Below, in pieces: positions 43,187 through 51,502 of a stretch of 64,000 nt of DNA (position 1 is the stretch's first letter; each line of letters starts with the position of its first letter). This DNA comes from DYKG01 sp964596185 (GTDB lineage: Bacteria > Muiribacteriota > Ozemobacteria > Ozemobacterales > Ozemobacteraceae). The DNA lies in the NCBI GenBank assembly GCA_964596185.1, contig CAZQUE010000016.1, positions 1-64,000 on the forward strand, written 5' to 3'. The notes under the pieces were generated by a model that was given only the letters and a program-made list of their open reading frames with translations, did not search any database and was not told where the DNA came from. The position numbers were made by a program, and so were the translations under genes.

Positions 43187-45499
43187 ATGGAGAAAAGAAT
43201 GCAGCTCAGCAAACATTTTCAGCGAATTTGTCTGTATTTATTTTTTTTACTTCTGCTGGCCGGTTCATGTGAGGCAAAACAAAGAGTCTTCAACGCGACC
43301 GGAGCCTTTGGAGCCATTTCCTGTGGCCATCCGCTGGCAACAAAAGCAGCTGCCCGTATTCTGGAAAATGGCGGAAACGCTGTTGACGCTGCTGTTGCCG
43401 CAGCTTTCATGCTTGGTGTCGTCGACTTTACCAATTCAGGTCCAGGTGGTGACGCCTTTGCACTGGTACATTTTCCGAACGGCAAAATAATGGCCTACGA
43501 TGCGTCAATTCGCCGACCGGCCAGCCGGGAAAAAAACAAGTCATTTATCGGTCTGCCGACAGAGCCGGAACTACTTCTCAAGCTACTGCAACAATTCGGC
43601 AGTCGCAGTGCGGTCGAGGTGTTGGCTCCGGCAATAAAAACCTGCATTGATGGCTTTAAGGTCAGCTCATATCTGAACCGTGTCATCAGCGCAAAATTGC
43701 CAAGCCTTCAAGATCGGGCGGCAATAGACTTTCTTGCCCCCGATGGATACGCTATCCCGGCCGGAGCGATTTTAAAACAACCGCTTCTCGCGCAGACCCT
43801 GCAAAACCTGGCCCGGGACCTGGGAAATTCTTTCTATCGCGGCGAAGACGCGATGCGAATGGTGGCTCACATGCAGAGCCTTGGCTCAACCTACAGTCCT
43901 GGCGATTTAAAGGAATATTCCTCCAGTCTCAGAATTCCGATCAGGCGCGACTGGCAAAATTTTGAACTATATGGTAACCCGCCACCATCGAGTTCAATTG
44001 CAGCAATGAATTTGGCCTTGTCTCTAGCCGATTCAAACCTGGATCTTTTTTCACAATCGGTTGATACGATTGAATCGGTTTCTGCAATTGCCCGAAAAAT
44101 CATCGATCATAAGTACAATTTTTTAAGCACATGCTTGAAATTTCCGCAAACCTTTTTTGATGCAAGTGAAAAAGCGCTTAATAAGATGGATATTTCAGAA
44201 CAGGCACGCGAAGATGACAGTCAGACTACTCATCTTTGCGTGTGGGACAAAAACGGCATGGCGGTTTCGATGACCCTTACGCTCGGCAGTCACTGCGGCA
44301 CCGGAGAACTATCACCGCTGGGCTTTTTTTACAATAATGAAATGCGCAACTATACGCCTCTGGTGGCAAGTTATCCGGCTGATTATCCTGAAAATGCCGG
44401 GCCAATTTCATCCAAAGCCCCGCTCATGATAAAAAGGGATGGAGAATTGGCAGCAATACTCGGCGGCGCAGGTTCAGACCGGATCATTTTCAATGTCGGA
44501 CTGAATGCGGCCAGAATTATGCGAAACAGTCGGGCAGTCATGTCTTCAGCGCTAAAATCGCGTTATTTTCTTGATTACCTGAACGTCATGAATCTTGAAT
44601 GGAATCCTGATTCAAGTTTTAAAACTGCTGCCGAAAAAAAGTTCAAAAAATTGAAGTGGCGCGAGAGTGGAGCTGATTATTTCGGATTAATCTCGATGAT
44701 CTTGAAACAGGACAGCATGTTTCATGCTATTGGCGACTATCACCGTGACGGCGACTGTCAGACCATCGAGTTAGACCCCGAGAGAGCAAGAAGTTACAAA
44801 ATCGAGCTGAATTTTTCCCGCAAAAAAGGATTCAAGCATTTACGCCTTGCCGGTCCCATTCAGGATTGGCGGCAAAAGGGCAAAAGCTGGATTTCGCTCA
44901 GCGCCCAATCTCAAGTTCAAAAAAATGGCGACGGCCATTTTGCCTATTCCCGGCAAAAGAAACATTCAGACCTTTTTTCAACTTTTATAGAGGTCAAGCC
45001 TGAAAATCGGGCAGATTTGCGATTCCGCCAGGTTTTGCAGAAAAAACCGGTTTTCACGAACCGGAATACTGCGCCCGAGATAGCTGAATTTGCGACCAAC
45101 TATCTTGACTGCCAAACAGGAGAAGAGCTGGTGCGCCGTTTGCTGGTCGACATCGGCTTTTCTATTCCCTACTCTAAAACCAGAAAAAAGACCTCAGCGC
45201 TGAAGTTACTTGAAAAAGGTCAAGGTGACTGCAGCGGCAAAGCCAGACTTTTACATGAGGTTCTCACCTTATTTGGCTTCAAATCAAGACTTGTCGGAGG
45301 AATAATCGCCAACAAACCTTTAAAAACATCAACTCATCTATGGGTTGAGGTCTATGACAATGGTTACTGGCTTGCGGTCTGCCCGGTAAACTTCTGTTTT
45401 GGACAGACACCGGCAAACTGGTTAAAATTCAGATATGGAGAAACGCAAACGACAGATCCGGGAGGGAAGCTTATTTTCAACATAAGCGAAATGCCATGA
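43187..45499 (+). CDS. gamma-glutamyltransferase-like protein fused to a transglutaminase-like domain
   Basis: 770 residues from the ATG at 43187; an ATG at 43199 with GGAG 6 nt upstream is an equal candidate. A signal peptide is followed by a gamma-glutamyltransferase domain (about 33-520). It has NSGPGGDAF, the self-cleavage TTHLCVWDK with catalytic Thr near 347, FYNNEM, PISSKAPLM and ILGGAGSD. A beta-rich linker (about 525-625) leads to a transglutaminase-like domain (about 640-765). There Cys682 (GQGDCSGKA) and His717 (STHLWVEVY) are kept, but the expected Asp is Cys732 (WLAVCPVNF). Both domains act on glutamyl or amide bonds of peptides, so a periplasmic peptide or peptidoglycan-fragment role is plausible. 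It overlaps the next gene by 4 nt. Confidence 0.8.
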   Translation: MEKRMQLSKHFQRICLYLFFLLLLAGSCEAKQRVFNATGAFGAISCGHPLATKAAARILENGGNAVDAAVAAAFMLGVVDFTNSGPGGDAFALVHFPNGKIMAYDASIRRPASREKNKSFIGLPTEPELLLKLLQQFGSRSAVEVLAPAIKTCIDGFKVSSYLNRVISAKLPSLQDRAAIDFLAPDGYAIPAGAILKQPLLAQTLQNLARDLGNSFYRGEDAMRMVAHMQSLGSTYSPGDLKEYSSSLRIPIRRDWQNFELYGNPPPSSSIAAMNLALSLADSNLDLFSQSVDTIESVSAIARKIIDHKYNFLSTCLKFPQTFFDASEKALNKMDISEQAREDDSQTTHLCVWDKNGMAVSMTLTLGSHCGTGELSPLGFFYNNEMRNYTPLVASYPADYPENAGPISSKAPLMIKRDGELAAILGGAGSDRIIFNVGLNAARIMRNSRAVMSSALKSRYFLDYLNVMNLEWNPDSSFKTAAEKKFKKLKWRESGADYFGLISMILKQDSMFHAIGDYHRDGDCQTIELDPERARSYKIELNFSRKKGFKHLRLAGPIQDWRQKGKSWISLSAQSQVQKNGDGHFAYSRQKKHSDLFSTFIEVKPENRADLRFRQVLQKKPVFTNRNTAPEIAEFATNYLDCQTGEELVRRLLVDIGFSIPYSKTRKKTSALKLLEKGQGDCSGKARLLHEVLTLFGFKSRLVGGIIANKPLKTSTHLWVEVYDNGYWLAVCPVNFCFGQTPANWLKFRYGETQTTDPGGKLIFNISEMP

Positions 45500-46257
45500 A
45501 AAATAGAATCCTATCGATTTTTTTGTTCGCTCTGATAATGCTGCTAACCTGTCAGTCGCTTTCGGCAGAGGTTAAGATTATCAAGCTAAACTACGCAGAG
45601 CCAGATTCGGTCATCCTGACGCTTAATCAGCTTTTTGGCAAGAAGGTCAAAGTTGCCGCGGCACCAATGATCAATGCAGTAGTTATCAACTCCGATGACA
45701 AAGATGTTCTTGCGGCTATTGATCAACTCATCCGGGATCTAGACCATCGCCCGGCGCTGCTTCGTTTCAGCGTGCAAAGAGGCTCCGACCAAAGTTTTCA
45801 GCAACATGAAATTCGCGTCGGACAAAAGAACCGGTTCCAGCAAACCCGTACTCAAAGCCACGAAACCGGACAAAATTCGGTTATCGCCCTAGAGTACCGC
45901 AAGGCACGCCTGACCGACGACAGTATTAGAATTTTCAGCTATCCGACCTATTTTGGCGAAGCAATTGAAACGATTATTATCGCAAGAGGACTGATGGTTT
46001 CAGGACATCTTACTGGTAATAACAGTGCGCAGATAGAAGTCTGGTATTCAACAGGCGAAGGCTTTGATTCAGAAACACTTTTAACCGAACTTGAAGCACC
46101 GCTTGGGCAATGGGTCAGTCTTGGCGGTAGCAGCAATGAAAACAATCAGTCATCGCCCGAAATCAAAATTGGAAAAAATTCCGGATTTTCAGCACGAAAA
46201 AGCGGCAGTCATATAGACCGCCGCTATCTGATCAAAGTCGATCTGGTTAAGGATTAA
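45496..46257 (+). CDS. secreted secretin N-domain-like protein
   Basis: 253 residues with a signal peptide (about 1-24). Residues about 25-95 show the secretin N1/NolW pattern: IIKLNYAEPDSVILTLNQLFG, then AAAPMINAVVINSDDKDVLAAIDQLIRDLD. The rest (about 100-253) is beta-rich, with no secretin pore domain. The start overlaps the stop of the gamma-glutamyltransferase fusion by 4 nt, so the two proteins are probably made together. It may be an adaptor or a degenerate secretin; no other type II/III secretion or pilus genes are in the window. Confidence 0.7.
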   Translation: MKNRILSIFLFALIMLLTCQSLSAEVKIIKLNYAEPDSVILTLNQLFGKKVKVAAAPMINAVVINSDDKDVLAAIDQLIRDLDHRPALLRFSVQRGSDQSFQQHEIRVGQKNRFQQTRTQSHETGQNSVIALEYRKARLTDDSIRIFSYPTYFGEAIETIIIARGLMVSGHLTGNNSAQIEVWYSTGEGFDSETLLTELEAPLGQWVSLGGSSNENNQSSPEIKIGKNSGFSARKSGSHIDRRYLIKVDLVKD

Positions 46258-47756
46258 AACGATACTTCGCTGCCCCCGTTGGAGTCATACAGATAATCGT
46301 CATCATCCGTTCCCGAACCGTCGCCATAACTGCCATCAGGTGGCGGCGGCGGCGGCACCTCGTTATCGTCTGGATAACTGATATCGTCATCTGGTGGAGG
46401 CGGTGGCGGAGGATCAGGGTAATCAGAGTCGCCACCATCGATATAGGAATCTGGTGTGAGCATGTCATCCTGCTCGTCAGTGGTTGGCGGAGGAATTTCA
46501 CTGGTTGAATAGGTATCAGCGGAAGAAGAGCTATCGGTAACATTTGAAGAATCGGACATACCGAATTCAGTTGAATCTGAAGCATCGTCAGGGGTGAGGG
46601 TAATATCACCACTATCTTCGAAATCGCTACCCTCGTCGAGGCCCAGTTCATTACCGTTGAGGGTTAGCTCATCGGGAATTTCACCGGGAAGAATACCACC
46701 TGCAGCTTCGATTTTCGGCAACGCAATAGTTTCCATGATGCGTTCGCGCACATTGGTCATGTGTTTCAAAAGCTGCAGACTGCTATGGTAGAAATTGATA
46801 ACGATGAGCTTCTTACCAAGTGGGATGATGACCATGTGGGTAAAAAGGCGTTTTTTGTTTTTCAGAAAATGAAACAAAACATTGCCGATTTCGACACCGG
46901 CCAGTTCTGATTTCCATTGGTCATAAAGCCTTGGGCTGAAGGGCATCAGCGTTTCCTTGATCGCTTTGCCCACCTGCGAAAGGTTTTGCGGTTCGTCGTA
47001 GGTTGCCGCCTGAATATGCATCAGGAATTGGCCGTCGAAGGCGTCAACTGAAGCCAACAAAGCCGGGCTGACGTTTTCCCTGATCTGAAAATCGCTGGGA
47101 ACAAGAATTGAAAAATCGTAATCACGATTGCGAATTGGTCTGAAGCCTCTCTTTTCGCCGTAAAAGGGCCTGAGGCTGGACATGTAACTGCTTACACCCA
47201 CCCCCTGAAGTGCAGATCTAAAGGTTTTACTGAGGCGCTGCCCATTGAGAACGTAGTCATAGACGGTCCAGCGATCGTTGTTGAAGCGACAATAAACGAT
47301 GAATTCAAATTTACCACGATTGGTATTTAGACGAATGACGATTTTGCTCTGGACTTTTTTGTGGTAGCGCGGATCGGAATAACTGATCTTTGCACCTTTG
47401 GCAACCCGGTTCATCACCTTGGCAAGGAACCTGAATTCGTTGCGGTGCGATTGAATCTGGAAAGAATATAGTTCACGATATTCTTCGGGACTCATGCGCT
47501 GAATCTGGCGTTCGAAGAGAATTGCCAGAAAGGTTTCGACATCGAAATTGGCAAGACAGATGTCGAATTCGCCATCCATAAGTGCACCCATAAACTGGTA
47601 AACCATTGGTACCGGCGACGGAAGCTCAGAGCGAGCTCCTGGAGGTTCGGGGATATCGACCAACAGCGCGTCGGCATCATTAATCTGACCAAACAGGGAA
47701 GGTACAGAACATAAAATCAGAATTAGCAGCAAAGCTTTCAATCGGGTTTTATTCAT
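46254..47756 (-). CDS. secreted hypothetical protein with Pro/Asp low-complexity tail
   Basis: 500 residues, signal peptide about 1-23. The region about 45-350 looks like a folded periplasmic module, beta-rich with NTF2-like features near MGALMDGEFDICLANF. The last 135 residues or so are disordered: Ser/Thr/Asp runs followed by alternating blocks of Pro and Asp. I do not recognise the family. It overlaps the convergent secretin-like gene by 4 nt at the 3' end. Upstream is an inverted repeat that may control it. Confidence 0.7.
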   Translation of the reverse strand: MNKTRLKALLLILILCSVPSLFGQINDADALLVDIPEPPGARSELPSPVPMVYQFMGALMDGEFDICLANFDVETFLAILFERQIQRMSPEEYRELYSFQIQSHRNEFRFLAKVMNRVAKGAKISYSDPRYHKKVQSKIVIRLNTNRGKFEFIVYCRFNNDRWTVYDYVLNGQRLSKTFRSALQGVGVSSYMSSLRPFYGEKRGFRPIRNRDYDFSILVPSDFQIRENVSPALLASVDAFDGQFLMHIQAATYDEPQNLSQVGKAIKETLMPFSPRLYDQWKSELAGVEIGNVLFHFLKNKKRLFTHMVIIPLGKKLIVINFYHSSLQLLKHMTNVRERIMETIALPKIEAAGGILPGEIPDELTLNGNELGLDEGSDFEDSGDITLTPDDASDSTEFGMSDSSNVTDSSSSADTYSTSEIPPPTTDEQDDMLTPDSYIDGGDSDYPDPPPPPPPDDDISYPDDNEVPPPPPPDGSYGDGSGTDDDDYLYDSNGGSEVSF

Positions 47757-47792
47757 CGTCTCTCTCCATATGGTTATAGATTAATTGACCTT

Positions 47793-47807
47793 GTTGACTT
47801 TGTCAAC
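47793..47807 (-). promoter_or_regulatory. perfect inverted repeat overlapping a possible -35 box
   Basis: GTTGAC (47793-47798) and GTCAAC (47802-47807) around TTT. On the minus strand the right arm supplies TTGACA (47806-47801) as a -35 for the gene starting at 47756; the -10 at proper spacing is poor (TAATCT). A repressor site is the simplest reading. Confidence 0.35.
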
Positions 47808-47975
47808 GCAATTGCAAATTCAAAAGGGTTCGAAACTCAAACGAGAGAAAATTTGACAAAACGATGTTTTTTAGACAAACTAATATTTAGTGAGATTTGT
47901 GAATCAATTTTAGAGCCAGCCAAGGATCTAATCAGGCCACCAAGATAAAGCGTTAAACTGGCCCGGGGGATTGTC

Positions 47976-48470
47976 ATGAGAATTAAACAGGTTCTGGCAT
48001 GCTTTGCCGTGCTCTGCCTTCTCTTAAGTCCTACGTTATTTGCCCAGAATGCCGATGTCCTTGCCCAGGAATATGACAAAGCCTTTTACGCAGGCAACTA
48101 TTCTGTGGCCTTGCCATTAATCGAAAGTTTGCTGGCCATTTCACCAGACAATCCTGATTATCAGCGGGAACGAATAAAAATGCTGGCTTTGCTCGACCGC
48201 GAGGCTGACTTTCTTGACGCCTTCCGAAAGCTCAGAGAAAAAGAAAGCGATTCCAATTTCAAGAGAAGCGAAGAAATTGTAAAATTCAAGCTTCTGCCTG
48301 AAAAGTATCTGGAACTGCTAAAAGCCGATGCCCAGACTCACAATGACGGGGCATTTCTTGAGAAGTTTTTTCCCAACATACAACTGGTGCAGAATTCCGA
48401 AACAAAGGCTCAAGACGGTATAGCAGCAGATGCAGGCCATCTGCCGCCTCTGAAACAGGTCAACCCTTAA
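47976..48470 (+). CDS. secreted small protein with TPR-like helices
   Basis: 164 residues with a signal peptide (about 1-23). Residues about 30-90 show a helical repeat pattern (AFYAGNYSVALPLIESLLAISPDNPDY) typical of tetratricopeptide repeats. The rest is charged and helical. Not recognised as a known family. GGGGG precedes the ATG. Its 3' end overlaps that of pdxT by 11 nt on the other strand. Confidence 0.68.
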   Translation: MRIKQVLACFAVLCLLLSPTLFAQNADVLAQEYDKAFYAGNYSVALPLIESLLAISPDNPDYQRERIKMLALLDREADFLDAFRKLREKESDSNFKRSEEIVKFKLLPEKYLELLKADAQTHNDGAFLEKFFPNIQLVQNSETKAQDGIAADAGHLPPLKQVNP

Positions 48471-49047
48471 GACTCTCGGCAACCATTTCGATGAACAACC
48501 GACTGATGCGATCGTCATCGGTTAATTCAGGGTGGAACGAACAGCCAAGCAGATGTCCCTGGCGAACCATGACCATGCGGTCCTGCCAGCGACTTAGCAC
48601 TTCAACTCCTTCTCCGGCTTCGACAATATGTGGAGCCCGAATAAAGACGGCCGGAAAAGGCGTGTTAAGCCCGGCTATTTCAAGGTCGGTTTCAAAGCTG
48701 TCGACCTGTCGGCCGAAAGAATTGCGAGCAACTGCTATATTCATCAGCCCAAGGTTGTGACTTTCGCCACTGACGAGGGTTTTTGCCAAAAGAATCAAGC
48801 CGGCGCAGGTTCCGAATATTGGGCGGCGCGCCTGAGAAAACTTGATCAATGGCGCAACCAATTCCGAGGTGTCGAGCAGACGACGAATGGTCGTGCTTTC
48901 GCCACCTGGAATTACCAGACCATTAACCAGTTCAAGTTCATCGACCGATTTTACGGCAACGGCATCAACGCCACAACGCTGAAAAGTCTTAAGATGCTCC
49001 CGGACCGCACCCTGCAGCCCGAGAACTCCTATGCGCATTCTATTCAT
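48460..49047 (-). CDS. pdxT: pyridoxal 5'-phosphate synthase glutaminase subunit
   Basis: 195 residues. Class I glutaminase motifs are GVLGLQGAVREH near the N-terminus, IPGGESTT near 47, the nucleophile in FGTCAGLIL near 80 and SFHPELTDD near 172. PdxT releases ammonia from glutamine and passes it to PdxS. It follows pdxS by 5 nt in the same direction. There are two close starts, ATG at 49047 and three codons later; neither has a clear ribosome binding site, so translation may be coupled to pdxS. Confidence 0.94.
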   Translation of the reverse strand: MNRMRIGVLGLQGAVREHLKTFQRCGVDAVAVKSVDELELVNGLVIPGGESTTIRRLLDTSELVAPLIKFSQARRPIFGTCAGLILLAKTLVSGESHNLGLMNIAVARNSFGRQVDSFETDLEIAGLNTPFPAVFIRAPHIVEAGEGVEVLSRWQDRMVMVRQGHLLGCSFHPELTDDDRISRLFIEMVAESLKG

Positions 49048-49052
49048 AATTG

Positions 49053-49943
49053 TCAGATGCCGCGTTCCTGCATGCGGTCGCCGGCGGACAGAGAGGCCAT
49101 TTCCAGACCGTGCATCGCGGTGCCGAGTCCTTTGGAAATTTCGGCTATCAGCTTATAATCCTGATAATGGGTGGTTGCCTGGACAATAGCGCGGGCAAAT
49201 TTCTCGGGATTTTCGGATTTAAAAATTCCTGAACCGACAAAAACGCCGTCAGCGCCGAGTTCCATCATCAGAGCTGCATCGGCTGGCGTGGCTACGCCGC
49301 CGGCTGCAAAATTTACAACTGGCAAACGGCCAAGACGCCTGATTTCAAGAAGAATTTGATATGGTGCGCCAAGGTTTTTCGCCTCGACCATGACTTCATC
49401 TTCAGAAAGACCACAGAGCTTTTTAATCTGGGCGTTAACCTTGCGAAGATGGCGCACTGCTTCGACAATATTGCCAGTGCCCGGTTCGCCTTTAGTTCGC
49501 AGCATAGCGGCACCTTCGCCGATGCGACGACAGGCTTCACCGAGATCGCGACAGCCACAGACAAAGGGAACGGTAAATGAGCTTTTGAGCAGGTGGAATT
49601 CTTCGTCGGCCGGGGTCAGAACTTCACTTTCATCGATATAATCTACGCCCATGGCTTCGAGAACCCGAGCTTCGGCAATATGACCGATTCTGGCTTTTGC
49701 CATTACCGGAATCGAGACCGCCGCCATCACTTCTTCGACGATGCCGGGATCAGCCATTCTGGCAACACCACCGGCGCGACGGATATCGGCAGGAACCCTT
49801 TCAAGAGCCATGACCGCAACCGCACCCGCTGCCTCGGCAATTTTTGCCTGCTGGGCATTGACCACATCCATGATCACGCCGCCCTTCTGCATTTCAGCCA
49901 TACCTCTTTTTACACGTTCAGTGCCAATTTTCTTTTCGCCCAT
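49053..49943 (-). CDS. pdxS: pyridoxal 5'-phosphate synthase lyase subunit
   Basis: 296 residues, normal length. Highly conserved segments include GGVIMDVVNAQQAKIAE, RRAGGVARMADP, PVMAKARIGHIAEA with the Schiff-base lysine, and the CGCRDLGEA region. With PdxT it makes PLP directly from ribose 5-phosphate, glyceraldehyde 3-phosphate and glutamine, the DXP-independent route. GGAG precedes the ATG. It is divergent from its likely regulator across 111 bp. PLP is needed by several proteins in the window. Confidence 0.96.
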   Translation of the reverse strand: MGEKKIGTERVKRGMAEMQKGGVIMDVVNAQQAKIAEAAGAVAVMALERVPADIRRAGGVARMADPGIVEEVMAAVSIPVMAKARIGHIAEARVLEAMGVDYIDESEVLTPADEEFHLLKSSFTVPFVCGCRDLGEACRRIGEGAAMLRTKGEPGTGNIVEAVRHLRKVNAQIKKLCGLSEDEVMVEAKNLGAPYQILLEIRRLGRLPVVNFAAGGVATPADAALMMELGADGVFVGSGIFKSENPEKFARAIVQATTHYQDYKLIAEISKGLGTAMHGLEMASLSAGDRMQERGI

Positions 49944-49990
49944 AACAATATCTCCATTCCTTAATTTATTGATTGCAAATTAAAACATTT

Positions 49991-50012
49991 CTGACTATTT
50001 TAAAAGTGCCAG
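49991..50012. promoter_or_regulatory. imperfect palindrome in the pdxS-pdxR intergenic region
   Basis: CTG and CAG ends flank a TTTTAAAA centre over 22 bp, with 8 of 11 positions in symmetry. It sits midway between the divergent starts, where a MocR-type regulator would bind. The match to any published PdxR site is not established. Confidence 0.3.
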
Positions 50013-50054
50013 TTTTTTAATTTTATTAATGGTCAGCAAACCCATTATCAACAG

Positions 50055-51455
50055 ATGAAAACATTCACGATCAAATGGCGCAGCAACAATGAATCGCCTC
50101 TTTATCAGCAACTGTATCTGCACATCAGAAATGAAATAGTTGCCGGGCGCCTGTCTTTTGGCGCGCGCCTGCCGTCGAAAAAGCAGCTGGAAAGAAGCTT
50201 GAACATCAGTCAGACCACAGTTGAAACTGCCTATTCTCAATTGCTCAGTGAGGGTTACATTGAATCGGTGCCCAGACGCGGCTATTTTGTCGCTGCCAAA
50301 GAAGAGCTATCTATGCCGAAAACGCCTGACAACCTGAGCACTGATCAGGCAAAACCCCGGAAAAAGAAACTCTTTGAATTTGATTTTTCGCCGGGCCAGA
50401 TCGACTGCTCTCTTTTTCCTTTCAACAAATGGCGAAGTCTATATCGTGAAGCAATCTGCGTCGACAACCAGCATTTGCTGATGCTTGGAAATCCGACCGG
50501 CGAAGATCTTTTGCGGCAAGAGATCCGAAATTACCTTTATCAGTCCCGCGGCGTAATCTGCGGTATTGACCAGATTGTGATCGGTGCGGGCATCGAGCAA
50601 CTGCTGCCCCAGCTGATTTTTCTTCTAGGCAATGCGAGCGTTTACGCTGTCGAGAATCCCGGCTACAAGCTGACCAGGCATGTTCTGAGCAGCAACCAGC
50701 GCCGATCGGTACTACTGGAAGTGGATAATGAGGGCGCAAAAGTAGAAGATCTGGCCGCTTTGCCGGCAAATGTTGTTTATGTAACCCCATCGCATCAGTT
50801 TCCTCTGGGCAGCATCATGTCAATTAATCGCCGGATTGCGCTTTTAAACTGGGCGTATGCCGCAAAGGATTGCTTCATCGTCGAAGATGACTATGACAGC
50901 GAGTTTCGCTACTTTGGCAGACCGGTACCCTCTTTATACAGCCTTGGCGAAGGCAAGAAGGTCATTTATCTTTCGACATTTTCCAAGTCTTTAATTCCAT
51001 CCTTGCGTATCGGCTACATGGTATTGCCTCAGGTCTTGATTGCCAAATACAAGAATGAGTTTTCCCATTACGCCTCGTGCGTTTCACGAATCGACCAGCA
51101 GGTTCTGGGAAACTTCATGAAATCGGGTGATTTTGCCCGCCACCTGAATCGAATGCGCATTGCTTACCGAAAAAAAGTTGAACTGATAATCAAAATTCTT
51201 GAACCATATCGTGGCATCATTGAAATTTCCGGAGAGACTGCCGGGCTCCATCTGTTGTTGAGTTTTGCCGGCCCGCGAACAGAAGCCGAATTGGTCGAAA
51301 GAGCCCGTAAAGCCGGCATAAAGGTTGTCGGCCTGAGTAATTTTTATCATGAGCCAATGCCAAAACCCGCCGGAATCGTTCTTGGATTCGGCAACATGAG
51401 CGAAGAAGTCATCGTCAAGGGATTGCATCGTCTAATCTCCGCCTGGGAAAAATAG
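50055..51455 (+). CDS. pdxR: MocR/GntR-type regulator, probable PdxR
   Basis: 466 residues. N-terminal GntR winged helix (about 10-80, ESPLYQQLYLHIRNEI...LPSKKQLERSL) joined by a linker to a fold-type I aminotransferase-like domain (about 115-460). PLP-binding lysine lies in STFSKSLIPSLRIGYM near residue 315; VEDDYDSEFRY and the YVTPSHQFPLG loop are also typical. PdxR proteins sense PLP and control pdxST; divergent placement next to pdxS supports that here. No ribosome binding site is visible before the ATG, so the mRNA may be leaderless or poorly translated. Confidence 0.88.
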   Translation: MKTFTIKWRSNNESPLYQQLYLHIRNEIVAGRLSFGARLPSKKQLERSLNISQTTVETAYSQLLSEGYIESVPRRGYFVAAKEELSMPKTPDNLSTDQAKPRKKKLFEFDFSPGQIDCSLFPFNKWRSLYREAICVDNQHLLMLGNPTGEDLLRQEIRNYLYQSRGVICGIDQIVIGAGIEQLLPQLIFLLGNASVYAVENPGYKLTRHVLSSNQRRSVLLEVDNEGAKVEDLAALPANVVYVTPSHQFPLGSIMSINRRIALLNWAYAAKDCFIVEDDYDSEFRYFGRPVPSLYSLGEGKKVIYLSTFSKSLIPSLRIGYMVLPQVLIAKYKNEFSHYASCVSRIDQQVLGNFMKSGDFARHLNRMRIAYRKKVELIIKILEPYRGIIEISGETAGLHLLLSFAGPRTEAELVERARKAGIKVVGLSNFYHEPMPKPAGIVLGFGNMSEEVIVKGLHRLISAWEK

Positions 51456-51502
51456 GTGAAGCTGCTTTGCATATTTGTGCAGTTTGGAGTATATTTGCCG
51501 GC

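Noticed and set aside
46247..46651. 134-codon frame rich in Arg, His and Met on the minus strand
   Set aside because: It is an out-of-frame reading of the low-complexity Pro/Asp tail of the secreted protein; the main frame has the signal peptide and normal codon pattern.
47821..47841. T-loop-like GGTTCGAA suggesting a tRNA
   Set aside because: Flanking bases do not form the T stem, and no acceptor or anticodon arm can be built.
47853..47886. Perfect TTGACA with TAATAT downstream, a possible promoter for the gene at 47976
   Set aside because: Spacing is 22 bp, outside the normal range, and no better -10 box is present.
49985..50012. Sigma-54 type element (TGGCAC on the minus strand) before pdxS
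   Set aside because: The required TTGC element at 5 bp spacing is absent, and no sigma-54 activator is near.
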